A stretch of DNA of 64,000 nt from Bacteroides oleiciplenus YIT 12058 (lineage in GTDB: Bacteria > Bacteroidota > Bacteroidia > Bacteroidales > Bacteroidaceae): the NCBI RefSeq assembly GCF_000315485.1, contig NZ_JH992944.1:273781-337780 (forward strand), given 5' to 3'. The stretch's first letter is position 1, and every line of letters begins with the position of its first letter. This document shows positions 1 through 8,039 of the stretch, piece after piece. The translations under genes and the position numbers were made by a program. The notes under the pieces are model-generated. The model was not told the DNA's origin, did not search any database, and saw only the letters and a list, made by a program, of their open reading frames with translations.

Positions 1-177
1 TCTGCTGAACAAAAAGTAGTTTCCTCCAGCAATCCCCTTAAAATACTCTTAAAAATCATGATCTTAGCAACAGAAAGCCAAGTAGCAAACTAATTGAGAA
101 ATATAATCTAATTTACTTAGAGAAGTTTTATAGGCAAGTAAAGCTAAAAAACACGCTCTGTTTCAGATAACTCATAT
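1..177. other. Left-edge intergenic DNA, possibly with the start of a gene leaving the window
   Basis: This AT-rich stretch lies outside the inverted repeat and has no full gene. On the minus strand an ATG at 57-59 opens a frame that stays open for 19 codons to the window edge (it would begin MIFKSILRGLLEE), so the 5' end of a leftward gene is possible. That is too short to judge, and no clear promoter precedes it. Nothing else is visible here. Confidence 0.3.
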
Positions 178-216
178 AAAAAGAGTGAGGCTATCCCCCA
201 CTGGGGACAGCCTCAC
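177..216 (-). terminator. Outer terminator of left arm
   Basis: Mirror copy of 7886-7925. It is a GC-rich hairpin with stem halves GTGAGGCT/AGCCTCAC and TCCCC/GGGGA, joined across a G-T pair and followed by a T-run on the minus strand. It marks the outer end of the duplicated block. Confidence 0.7.
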
Positions 217-283
217 ACAACAACATTTTACTTTTCACGATGGTGAAAAAAAGGACTATTCTTCACAGAGTAGTTGTGTTATT

Positions 284-313
284 AAAAAAAGTGTGCCCTA
301 CAGGGGCACACTT
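284..313 (-). terminator. Terminator after left lipoprotein gene
   Basis: Mirror copy of 7789-7818: a 10-bp stem (AAGTGTGCCC with GGGCACACTT) around a 5-base loop, then seven T residues on the minus strand. It lies 28 bases past the stop codon and is a good Rho-independent terminator. Confidence 0.8.
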
Positions 314-340
314 CATTTAAATCAATTATAAATCAAAGGT

Positions 341-3235
341 TTAATTACCTTCAGTCTTTTGAACATCCATATAAACAGCAGTCTTCACAGTACCCCACTT
401 ATAAGTTACGACTACAGGAATCTTAACCTTAAATGCTTGTACGTTGCTACCATTGTTTTTATATGTAATAGTACCATAGTCACCAACTACAGAAGAATTA
501 GCCTGTTTGATATCAATCTGGTTAGTTACCTCAGACAATTTCTTCGTTTCGATATCGTTACCATTCATATTTGTAGTAATATTCGCAATATCAGCTACAA
601 TAGACTGAACTTTATAATAGTCATAATAAGCAGAACCATCATAAGCTACACCACTTGCACTTGTTCCCTTAGCAAACTTATAATCTCTCCAGTCAGTCAG
701 GTAAACAAGATCAAGCATCTTCACTGTGTAACCTTCATCTGTAGCATCTACAAAATATTTACCTTCATTGGCAAATACGTTGATCGGACGCAAGAATTCA
801 GCATTAAACTGACCGTCAGTCATCGGCAAGCGCATATTACACTTATTAGTCAATACCATGTCAAGTTTAGCAGTGAACGGAGCAACATCGTGTGCAGAGA
901 TGTTCAAGATAGCTTTAGCTTCCGGAGTCTCCTGATATTCAACGTTTGTACCAACAATCTTGGCAACCAAAGCAGTATTACCACGCAATTCTTTACCATT
1001 AGCAGTCACAGTTAACGTATATTCCTTGCCATCATTACCCATAACCTTAACATTATTGTTTTCGGCAGAGAAGATGTATTGGTAACTGATATTAGCCAAC
1101 TTGAAATCATCGCTTACAGTATTATTCAACTTGAATGAAGGTTTGTTTCCTTCAAATACATTGTCAACGTTTACAGAGAATGAGCAATCGTTCGGAGTAA
1201 CACCAGGAACCACAGTGTTCATTCTGATGTTATTCATATTGTTATACCAGTATTCAGTATTCTTACTGCCAGTATCGAAGCTTGCAGACGGAGACTTAAC
1301 AGAAGCAGTGAATGTAATAGTTACATCCGCACGAGACTTGTCATTCTTTGGCTGATAAGTAGCTGTAGCAATCATCTGGCCATCCTTAGCAATAGCATTC
1401 AACTGATCTACATCAGTTACGGTCCAAGCCAAACAAACTGTTTCAACATTAGGATCAGCATCGTTCAGTTCTACAACTTCACCATATTCACCAGCTTTCA
1501 AAGTTGCAACCTTCTGACCAGAAGGATTAGTAGAAGTTGACTTCAATTCATAAATTGCATGGAAGTCTTCTTTGGTCAAACCTAACTTCTGATAGATATG
1601 TACATTCATTTCGTCGAATGTCAAATTCCAAGTCTTAGGTGTACACTGCAAGTTGAGGTCACCACAAGCCTTAGGATAGTCAGTACCAGCAACATCACCT
1701 CTTGTGATCATAACCTTAATCCAGCCAACATTGACAACTTCACCATTAGAAGCATTCTGCAACTCTACACGAACCAAAGGCATACGACCTACAGCAGCGA
1801 TAGGATCCTCAGTAATACTACCAACCTTAGCAGTCAGTACGCTACCATTCAAGTTAGCAAAGAAACTACTCTGAAGAGTTTTGTTGTCACCCTTATAGTA
1901 GTCAGACAGACTGTAAACCAACTTCAAACCATAATCAGCCAACTTATCATTAGCGATAGTCTTATCACCTGTGCCAATCTGCTTCATTGGATTAGCGTCA
2001 GTCCATTCTGTATAGTGAGTCTCTACCCATTTAGACAAGTCGATACCTTCTTTATTATTGTAAGCAACTTCACAAAGAGGATCTTTAGCTATTGCATCTT
2101 CTGCTTTACCTACCAAGCCAGCTTTAGTGTTTGTAGCATCAGCACCATACAAGTGAGCTTTGTGTACGCCTGCATCTTGAGCATTAGCTAAAACGAAATC
2201 TTTCAAGATTGATTTGTAGATAGCAGCATAGTCAGAAGCGACAGTTTTACTACCACCGTTTACTTCTACAGTTGCTTTCAAGTTCATTACAGTAATCTTA
2301 GAAGCATCAATCTTCTGAATAGCTTCACTATTACCATTAAATACAACTTTCAAAATACCGTCAGTAATAGAACATTTTTCCAAATCAATGTTAGCGATAT
2401 TGAAATCAGTAGCACGAGTACCAACGAATTCCTTATCATCTGCTGACAATACCAATTTAGAAATTTGCTTCATTGTAACACCAATCGGATTTACATGATA
2501 ATAAGCTACCATATCCGGAGTTATATTGCTATTAGAAGCAGGATTAGCAGGAGCATTCCAAATTTCACCCTTTTCTGTTACAGCTTGAGTATTAACTGTC
2601 CATTTGTCATAGGTCAAATTAGTAGCTCTCATAGCTTCAACACCGCTCAAATATGCTTCTGGTACAAACACCAAACTTGTCAAAGGCAGTGCATCTTCAA
2701 TATAGAAGTTAGAAGGAACGCCATTCTCAGTTACAGTATAACCAATAATCACACCATCTTTCTTAATAGAAGCGATGCTACTAGTTGCCTTCGGAATCTT
2801 AACGCCGGTTTTAGCTCCATCATACAATACTTCACCTTCAGCATTGATTGTCAGTTTAGTCGGATCAAAACTGTCTGCAACTTCAGCAGAAGGAAGAGTA
2901 GCTGATGAAACATCAGAACCATCTTTCTTCAAAATAACTTTGCCGTCCTTTATCTCAAGAGAGTACTCCGGGAGGTTTTGGGCGATCTTGCAAGAAACAC
3001 TCTTATCGTTGCTATCAACGATAGTCAATGTTCCGGTTGCTGCATCGTAAGATACGCTCTTAACCCCATTGTTTCCAATAGCGGTTTTCAAGTCTGTAAG
3101 GCTTTGGTTGATTTGACCAATTTCGTTGTCAATACGCTTGATATCATCATCGTAATCCTTACAGCTGATGAAAGACGTCGTGGCAGCGAATGTCAATGCT
3201 CCAAAAAGCACCACTTTAACAAATCTTTTTCTCAT
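341..3235 (-). CDS. Large surface lipoprotein, left copy (silent in this orientation)
   Basis: The 964-residue product is identical to the one at 4867-7761. It has a lipoprotein signal peptide with lipobox SFIS-C (Cys25), then KDYDDD, an acidic run of the kind that sends Bacteroides lipoproteins to the cell surface. Residues about 28-50 look like a short coiled coil; the rest has no motif I recognise. The KDYDDDI start is common in Bacteroides surface proteins, some annotated with a PL29-like N-terminal domain. The size, lipobox and invertible promoter recall the phase-variable S-layer protein BT1927 of B. thetaiotaomicron, but that link is inference. No TAnnTTTG promoter is visible between 3371 and 3460 on the minus strand, so this copy should be off as drawn. 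Confidence 0.8.
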   Translation of the reverse strand: MRKRFVKVVLFGALTFAATTSFISCKDYDDDIKRIDNEIGQINQSLTDLKTAIGNNGVKSVSYDAATGTLTIVDSNDKSVSCKIAQNLPEYSLEIKDGKVILKKDGSDVSSATLPSAEVADSFDPTKLTINAEGEVLYDGAKTGVKIPKATSSIASIKKDGVIIGYTVTENGVPSNFYIEDALPLTSLVFVPEAYLSGVEAMRATNLTYDKWTVNTQAVTEKGEIWNAPANPASNSNITPDMVAYYHVNPIGVTMKQISKLVLSADDKEFVGTRATDFNIANIDLEKCSITDGILKVVFNGNSEAIQKIDASKITVMNLKATVEVNGGSKTVASDYAAIYKSILKDFVLANAQDAGVHKAHLYGADATNTKAGLVGKAEDAIAKDPLCEVAYNNKEGIDLSKWVETHYTEWTDANPMKQIGTGDKTIANDKLADYGLKLVYSLSDYYKGDNKTLQSSFFANLNGSVLTAKVGSITEDPIAAVGRMPLVRVELQNASNGEVVNVGWIKVMITRGDVAGTDYPKACGDLNLQCTPKTWNLTFDEMNVHIYQKLGLTKEDFHAIYELKSTSTNPSGQKVATLKAGEYGEVVELNDADPNVETVCLAWTVTDVDQLNAIAKDGQMIATATYQPKNDKSRADVTITFTASVKSPSASFDTGSKNTEYWYNNMNNIRMNTVVPGVTPNDCSFSVNVDNVFEGNKPSFKLNNTVSDDFKLANISYQYIFSAENNNVKVMGNDGKEYTLTVTANGKELRGNTALVAKIVGTNVEYQETPEAKAILNISAHDVAPFTAKLDMVLTNKCNMRLPMTDGQFNAEFLRPINVFANEGKYFVDATDEGYTVKMLDLVYLTDWRDYKFAKGTSASGVAYDGSAYYDYYKVQSIVADIANITTNMNGNDIETKKLSEVTNQIDIKQANSSVVGDYGTITYKNNGSNVQAFKVKIPVVVTYKWGTVKTAVYMDVQKTEGN

Positions 3236-3296
3236 AATTGCTTTTAATTTACATTAATAATATATTATTAAACACTCAGTTCCGACTAAAACATTC

Positions 3297-3317
3297 CCGT
3301 TACTAAAACGTTAACAG
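3297..3317. promoter_or_regulatory. Second recombinase-like site, left arm
   Basis: Mirror of 4785-4805. Read on the minus strand it is CTGTTAA, a 7-base spacer CGTTTTA, then GTAACGG. This is the same 7-7-7 layout as the junction site, with an identical right half and two changes in the left half. It lies about 55 bp inside the repeat and may be an accessory binding site or an old crossover site. Confidence 0.4.
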
Positions 3318-3351
3318 AGATAAGATACATTTGCATGTATTCATCTATCTT

Positions 3352-3372
3352 CCGTTACTTTATAGGTAACAG
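3352..3372. promoter_or_regulatory. Recombination site at left spacer junction
   Basis: CCGTTAC, 7-base spacer TTTATAG, then GTAACAG: two near-palindromic 7-base arms around a 7-base centre, the usual layout of a tyrosine recombinase core site. The long inverted repeat ends inside its inner arm (at 3370), where GG of the partner site is AG here. Its partner at 4730-4750 is in inverted orientation, so crossover would flip 3371-4731. Confidence 0.65.
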
Positions 3373-3613
3373 AATATATCATAACTGAAAAAACTGCCAT
3401 AATCGCCTTGATAAGTAGCAATTGTTAATTTTATTTCTTAAAATGGTTAAATAGAATCTGGCTCTCGGATACTTTAATAATTTTGACGGTAGTAAAAGAA
3501 GAGCGGATATGAAGGAATTTTGTTGTAGATATCAGTATTTATGAATGTAATACATTGACATTGTGCAATGTAAGCAAAAAGAAGTAGGATAAGTAAAGGC
3601 AAAAGAATATCTC

Positions 3614-3635
3614 CCGAGAAATATTTACTTCTCGG
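3614..3635 (-). terminator. Weak hairpin after the recombinase gene
   Basis: CCGAGAA and TTCTCGG form a 7-bp stem with an 8-base loop, 37 bases past the recombinase stop. The sequence after it on the minus strand is only moderately T-rich, so terminator function is uncertain. Confidence 0.35.
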
Positions 3636-3671
3636 TTGAATGAAAAATTCGATCATTTACCGAATAGATTT

Positions 3672-4619
3672 TTAGAAAATACTTGCGTATCCTTTCACGA
3701 ATGAGATCACTTCTTGATTAGCATGGTCTATCTTTTGGTTTTGGAAAGGTTTTAAGTACGTTTCTGTAACCTTAATAGACGAGTGTCCCATTGCTTCCGA
3801 GATGATGCCCGGATGTATTTCACAATAATACGCCATTGTTGCCCAAGTATGCCTAATAGTGTAGGAGCTTAGGTGAGCATTACTTTTCATATACCTATTT
3901 AATAAAGATAGCCGATGATTAAAGAGCCGTAATGCTGATTGATACTCATGATAGGCCGCCTCTGTACCTTCCGGACTAGACAAGAAAGGCAATAGATAGG
4001 GAGACTGTACCTCTGTATTAGCCACTATACGTATCAATCTCATGGCTTCAGGAGTCAATCTAACAGTCAATGAACGCCCGGTTTTCCGTCTACGGTATTT
4101 TAGAACGTTACCCTGAATATCGGTTTTGCGCAAATATACTAAATCGACAAATGGAATTCCACGTAATAAAAACATGAGTGCAAATATAATTTTCGTCCGC
4201 TGCAGTTCCAGAGGTAAAGCGGTGTGGGTAGGCATCTGCTCTGCTTCTTGAAGCAAATTCCCAATGTCAGTGGCTTCAAGGGCTCTTCGTTGGTCGGCAC
4301 ATACACTTGTGTGTACATGCTTGAAAAGGCGTGGGATATATAAAGCATACCCTTCGTCTACTGCACGGTTATAAACAGCCCTTAATACTTTCATATAGGT
4401 AGAAACCGTATTCCAACTACATTTTCGTTGACGTAAATATATCTCGAAACATTTCAATAGGGTTGGATCTAATTTATTAAATGGTATATCCCTATTATTA
4501 TTAAATGTAGAAAAAGAATTGCGGGCACTCCGATATACATGCGCAGTGCCCCATTGCCCATTGGCTCGAAGCTCCTTAATAGTAGTGGATAGCATATCCA
4601 ATAATAACTTTTGTTTCAT
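3672..4619 (-). CDS. Tyrosine recombinase (DNA invertase type)
   Basis: The 315-residue protein has an N-terminal SAM-like core-binding region (about 1-105) and a C-terminal catalytic domain. Visible catalytic residues are Arg153 (LLRGIPFVD), a Lys near 176 (RRRKTGR), Arg256 in YTIRHTW, His279 in MGHSSIK and the Tyr288 nucleophile in TETYL. The usual His of HxxR is Tyr, as in many Bacteroides integrases. The frame is open up to 4706, but the upstream part overlaps the divergent promoter, so ATG 4619 (MKQKLLL) is chosen. Its place inside the spacer, between inverted copies of a 7-7-7 site, makes it the likely enzyme that flips this spacer. It resembles the Mpi/Tsr-type invertases of B. fragilis in size and role (inference). 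Confidence 0.88.
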   Translation of the reverse strand: MKQKLLLDMLSTTIKELRANGQWGTAHVYRSARNSFSTFNNNRDIPFNKLDPTLLKCFEIYLRQRKCSWNTVSTYMKVLRAVYNRAVDEGYALYIPRLFKHVHTSVCADQRRALEATDIGNLLQEAEQMPTHTALPLELQRTKIIFALMFLLRGIPFVDLVYLRKTDIQGNVLKYRRRKTGRSLTVRLTPEAMRLIRIVANTEVQSPYLLPFLSSPEGTEAAYHEYQSALRLFNHRLSLLNRYMKSNAHLSSYTIRHTWATMAYYCEIHPGIISEAMGHSSIKVTETYLKPFQNQKIDHANQEVISFVKGYASIF

Positions 4620-4683
4620 AATAGAATCTTTTTTGAGTACATTTACTGTTTTTTTAGTGAATATCAGAAAAAAAACAGCTTTA

Positions 4684-4715
4684 TTTGCACAATTATAGAA
4701 AATCAATTATATTTG
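4684..4715 (+). promoter_or_regulatory. Outward promoter in invertible spacer
   Basis: TTTG at 4684-4687, 20 bp, then TATATTTG at 4708-4715 matches the Bacteroides -33/-7 consensus (TTTG, N19-21, TAnnTTTG) exactly. Transcription should begin near 4722, about 8 bp before the right recombination site, giving a leader of about 145 bases ahead of the lipoprotein gene at 4867. No equal promoter is seen at the left end of the spacer. Confidence 0.75.
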
Positions 4716-4729
4716 CACGGTATTTTATG

Positions 4730-4750
4730 CCGTTACCTATAAAGTAACGG
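4730..4750. promoter_or_regulatory. Recombination site at right spacer junction
   Basis: CCGTTAC, 7-base spacer CTATAAA, GTAACGG: a perfect inverted pair of 7-base arms. The centre is the reverse complement of the centre of the left site, as needed for inversion. It lies between the promoter and the gene, so a flip separates promoter from this copy. Confidence 0.7.
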
Positions 4751-4784
4751 AAGATAGATGAATACATGCAAATGTATCTTATCT

Positions 4785-4805
4785 CTGTTAACGTTTTAGT
4801 AACGG
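4785..4805. promoter_or_regulatory. Second recombinase-like site, right arm
   Basis: CTGTTAA, spacer CGTTTTA, GTAACGG. The right arm is identical to the junction site 55 bp upstream, and the left arm differs at two of seven bases. The spacer differs, so it should not recombine with the junction site but could pair with its mirror at 3297-3317. Confidence 0.4.
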
Positions 4806-4866
4806 GAATGTTTTAGTCGGAACTGAGTGTTTAATAATATATTATTAATGTAAATTAAAAGCAATT

Positions 4867-7761
4867 ATGAGAAAAAGATTTGTTAAAGTGGTGCTTTTTG
4901 GAGCATTGACATTCGCTGCCACGACGTCTTTCATCAGCTGTAAGGATTACGATGATGATATCAAGCGTATTGACAACGAAATTGGTCAAATCAACCAAAG
5001 CCTTACAGACTTGAAAACCGCTATTGGAAACAATGGGGTTAAGAGCGTATCTTACGATGCAGCAACCGGAACATTGACTATCGTTGATAGCAACGATAAG
5101 AGTGTTTCTTGCAAGATCGCCCAAAACCTCCCGGAGTACTCTCTTGAGATAAAGGACGGCAAAGTTATTTTGAAGAAAGATGGTTCTGATGTTTCATCAG
5201 CTACTCTTCCTTCTGCTGAAGTTGCAGACAGTTTTGATCCGACTAAACTGACAATCAATGCTGAAGGTGAAGTATTGTATGATGGAGCTAAAACCGGCGT
5301 TAAGATTCCGAAGGCAACTAGTAGCATCGCTTCTATTAAGAAAGATGGTGTGATTATTGGTTATACTGTAACTGAGAATGGCGTTCCTTCTAACTTCTAT
5401 ATTGAAGATGCACTGCCTTTGACAAGTTTGGTGTTTGTACCAGAAGCATATTTGAGCGGTGTTGAAGCTATGAGAGCTACTAATTTGACCTATGACAAAT
5501 GGACAGTTAATACTCAAGCTGTAACAGAAAAGGGTGAAATTTGGAATGCTCCTGCTAATCCTGCTTCTAATAGCAATATAACTCCGGATATGGTAGCTTA
5601 TTATCATGTAAATCCGATTGGTGTTACAATGAAGCAAATTTCTAAATTGGTATTGTCAGCAGATGATAAGGAATTCGTTGGTACTCGTGCTACTGATTTC
5701 AATATCGCTAACATTGATTTGGAAAAATGTTCTATTACTGACGGTATTTTGAAAGTTGTATTTAATGGTAATAGTGAAGCTATTCAGAAGATTGATGCTT
5801 CTAAGATTACTGTAATGAACTTGAAAGCAACTGTAGAAGTAAACGGTGGTAGTAAAACTGTCGCTTCTGACTATGCTGCTATCTACAAATCAATCTTGAA
5901 AGATTTCGTTTTAGCTAATGCTCAAGATGCAGGCGTACACAAAGCTCACTTGTATGGTGCTGATGCTACAAACACTAAAGCTGGCTTGGTAGGTAAAGCA
6001 GAAGATGCAATAGCTAAAGATCCTCTTTGTGAAGTTGCTTACAATAATAAAGAAGGTATCGACTTGTCTAAATGGGTAGAGACTCACTATACAGAATGGA
6101 CTGACGCTAATCCAATGAAGCAGATTGGCACAGGTGATAAGACTATCGCTAATGATAAGTTGGCTGATTATGGTTTGAAGTTGGTTTACAGTCTGTCTGA
6201 CTACTATAAGGGTGACAACAAAACTCTTCAGAGTAGTTTCTTTGCTAACTTGAATGGTAGCGTACTGACTGCTAAGGTTGGTAGTATTACTGAGGATCCT
6301 ATCGCTGCTGTAGGTCGTATGCCTTTGGTTCGTGTAGAGTTGCAGAATGCTTCTAATGGTGAAGTTGTCAATGTTGGCTGGATTAAGGTTATGATCACAA
6401 GAGGTGATGTTGCTGGTACTGACTATCCTAAGGCTTGTGGTGACCTCAACTTGCAGTGTACACCTAAGACTTGGAATTTGACATTCGACGAAATGAATGT
6501 ACATATCTATCAGAAGTTAGGTTTGACCAAAGAAGACTTCCATGCAATTTATGAATTGAAGTCAACTTCTACTAATCCTTCTGGTCAGAAGGTTGCAACT
6601 TTGAAAGCTGGTGAATATGGTGAAGTTGTAGAACTGAACGATGCTGATCCTAATGTTGAAACAGTTTGTTTGGCTTGGACCGTAACTGATGTAGATCAGT
6701 TGAATGCTATTGCTAAGGATGGCCAGATGATTGCTACAGCTACTTATCAGCCAAAGAATGACAAGTCTCGTGCGGATGTAACTATTACATTCACTGCTTC
6801 TGTTAAGTCTCCGTCTGCAAGCTTCGATACTGGCAGTAAGAATACTGAATACTGGTATAACAATATGAATAACATCAGAATGAACACTGTGGTTCCTGGT
6901 GTTACTCCGAACGATTGCTCATTCTCTGTAAACGTTGACAATGTATTTGAAGGAAACAAACCTTCATTCAAGTTGAATAATACTGTAAGCGATGATTTCA
7001 AGTTGGCTAATATCAGTTACCAATACATCTTCTCTGCCGAAAACAATAATGTTAAGGTTATGGGTAATGATGGCAAGGAATATACGTTAACTGTGACTGC
7101 TAATGGTAAAGAATTGCGTGGTAATACTGCTTTGGTTGCCAAGATTGTTGGTACAAACGTTGAATATCAGGAGACTCCGGAAGCTAAAGCTATCTTGAAC
7201 ATCTCTGCACACGATGTTGCTCCGTTCACTGCTAAACTTGACATGGTATTGACTAATAAGTGTAATATGCGCTTGCCGATGACTGACGGTCAGTTTAATG
7301 CTGAATTCTTGCGTCCGATCAACGTATTTGCCAATGAAGGTAAATATTTTGTAGATGCTACAGATGAAGGTTACACAGTGAAGATGCTTGATCTTGTTTA
7401 CCTGACTGACTGGAGAGATTATAAGTTTGCTAAGGGAACAAGTGCAAGTGGTGTAGCTTATGATGGTTCTGCTTATTATGACTATTATAAAGTTCAGTCT
7501 ATTGTAGCTGATATTGCGAATATTACTACAAATATGAATGGTAACGATATCGAAACGAAGAAATTGTCTGAGGTAACTAACCAGATTGATATCAAACAGG
7601 CTAATTCTTCTGTAGTTGGTGACTATGGTACTATTACATATAAAAACAATGGTAGCAACGTACAAGCATTTAAGGTTAAGATTCCTGTAGTCGTAACTTA
7701 TAAGTGGGGTACTGTGAAGACTGCTGTTTATATGGATGTTCAAAAGACTGAAGGTAATTAA
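4867..7761 (+). CDS. Large surface lipoprotein, right copy (promoter-proximal, on)
   Basis: The 964-residue protein is identical to the left copy. The signal peptide MRKRFVKVVLFGALTFAATT leads to lipobox Cys25, followed by KDYDDD, an acidic surface-export type signal. A short coiled-coil region follows, then about 900 residues rich in Val, Asn, Asp and Thr with no catalytic motif I can name, as expected of a structural or adhesive surface layer protein. Family assignment is uncertain: the N-terminus matches many phase-variable Bacteroides surface lipoproteins, and an S-layer role like BT1927 is a guess. This copy is joined to the only visible promoter (4684-4715) and is followed by two terminators. 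Its start is fixed by the ATG before the signal peptide. Confidence 0.85.
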   Translation: MRKRFVKVVLFGALTFAATTSFISCKDYDDDIKRIDNEIGQINQSLTDLKTAIGNNGVKSVSYDAATGTLTIVDSNDKSVSCKIAQNLPEYSLEIKDGKVILKKDGSDVSSATLPSAEVADSFDPTKLTINAEGEVLYDGAKTGVKIPKATSSIASIKKDGVIIGYTVTENGVPSNFYIEDALPLTSLVFVPEAYLSGVEAMRATNLTYDKWTVNTQAVTEKGEIWNAPANPASNSNITPDMVAYYHVNPIGVTMKQISKLVLSADDKEFVGTRATDFNIANIDLEKCSITDGILKVVFNGNSEAIQKIDASKITVMNLKATVEVNGGSKTVASDYAAIYKSILKDFVLANAQDAGVHKAHLYGADATNTKAGLVGKAEDAIAKDPLCEVAYNNKEGIDLSKWVETHYTEWTDANPMKQIGTGDKTIANDKLADYGLKLVYSLSDYYKGDNKTLQSSFFANLNGSVLTAKVGSITEDPIAAVGRMPLVRVELQNASNGEVVNVGWIKVMITRGDVAGTDYPKACGDLNLQCTPKTWNLTFDEMNVHIYQKLGLTKEDFHAIYELKSTSTNPSGQKVATLKAGEYGEVVELNDADPNVETVCLAWTVTDVDQLNAIAKDGQMIATATYQPKNDKSRADVTITFTASVKSPSASFDTGSKNTEYWYNNMNNIRMNTVVPGVTPNDCSFSVNVDNVFEGNKPSFKLNNTVSDDFKLANISYQYIFSAENNNVKVMGNDGKEYTLTVTANGKELRGNTALVAKIVGTNVEYQETPEAKAILNISAHDVAPFTAKLDMVLTNKCNMRLPMTDGQFNAEFLRPINVFANEGKYFVDATDEGYTVKMLDLVYLTDWRDYKFAKGTSASGVAYDGSAYYDYYKVQSIVADIANITTNMNGNDIETKKLSEVTNQIDIKQANSSVVGDYGTITYKNNGSNVQAFKVKIPVVVTYKWGTVKTAVYMDVQKTEGN

Positions 7762-7788
7762 ACCTTTGATTTATAATTGATTTAAATG

Positions 7789-7818
7789 AAGTGTGCCCCT
7801 GTAGGGCACACTTTTTTT
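7789..7818 (+). terminator. Terminator after right lipoprotein gene
   Basis: AAGTGTGCCC, loop CTGTA, GGGCACACTT, then T residues to 7818. This strong Rho-independent terminator starts 28 bases after the stop codon. Confidence 0.85.
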
Positions 7819-7885
7819 AATAACACAACTACTCTGTGAAGAATAGTCCTTTTTTTCACCATCGTGAAAAGTAAAATGTTGTTGT

Positions 7886-7925
7886 GTGAGGCTGTCCCCA
7901 GTGGGGGATAGCCTCACTCTTTTTT
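7886..7925 (+). terminator. Second terminator at outer end of right arm
   Basis: The stem pairs GTGAGGCT with AGCCTCAC and TCCCC with GGGGA around loop AGTG, followed by a run of T. The inverted repeat ends in this T-run. Two terminators in series suggest that read-through from the lipoprotein gene is tightly blocked. Confidence 0.75.
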
Positions 7926-7982
7926 GCAAAGCTATCAAAGAAAGCATCCCTCTCAATATAAACCAGGTATGAATACAATAAA

Positions 7983-8013
7983 AGCGGGGAGAAAGTTTTA
8001 ACCTTCTCCCCGC
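7983..8013 (-). terminator. Terminator of pepD
   Basis: AGCGGGGAGAA pairs with TTCTCCCCGCT around a 9-base loop; on the minus strand it is followed by TTTTATT. It lies 27 bases past the pepD stop. Confidence 0.8.
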
Positions 8014-8039
8014 TCCTTATTCATTTAAGAAATCACGTA

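Larger units (their letters stand above)
178..3370 (-). repeat. Left arm of a 3193-bp inverted repeat
   Basis: Every base compared here is the reverse complement of 4732-7924; a position x matches 8102 minus x. The arm holds a whole transcription unit: recombinase site at its inner end, long 5' leader, lipoprotein gene and two terminator hairpins at its outer end. The match stops at 177/7925, just past the T-run of the outer terminator, and at 3370/4732 inside the recombination site. The translated gene and all its overlapping frames are the same in both arms, so synonymous positions also agree. This implies a very recent duplication, ongoing gene conversion, or an assembly artefact. Confidence 0.95.
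3371..4731. other. Invertible spacer carrying recombinase and promoter
   Basis: This single-copy segment lies between the two repeat arms and is bounded by inverted recombinase-type sites. It holds the recombinase gene (3672-4619, minus) and, at its right edge, one outward promoter (4684-4715, plus). The left part, 3371-3671, has no convincing gene, only small hairpins at 3558-3571 and 3614-3635. If flipped, the promoter would sit at about 3387-3418 and read into the left lipoprotein copy. The flipping itself is inferred from layout. Confidence 0.65.
4732..7924 (+). repeat. Right arm of the 3193-bp inverted repeat
   Basis: Reverse complement of 178-3370. It contains the recombination site, a leader with the palindrome ATACAT-GCAA-ATGTAT (4762-4777), the lipoprotein gene and two terminators. 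The leader palindrome could bind a dimeric regulator or fold in RNA; nothing in the sequence says which. Confidence 0.95.

Noticed and set aside
359..3247. Reading frames of 84-218 codons on the strand opposite the left lipoprotein gene, repeated opposite the right copy
   Set aside because: They are antisense shadows: Cys/Ile/Ser-rich with no family signature and no promoter.
3474..3656. A 60-codon hydrophobic reading frame after the recombinase on the minus strand
   Set aside because: No start-site support and no recognisable motif; it overlaps the hairpin at 3614-3635 and lies in AT-rich DNA where such frames arise by chance.
4620..4706. N-terminal extension of the recombinase to 4706
   Set aside because: It would overlap the outward promoter's -33 element, and its sequence is unlike the family; ATG 4619 begins the normal domain.
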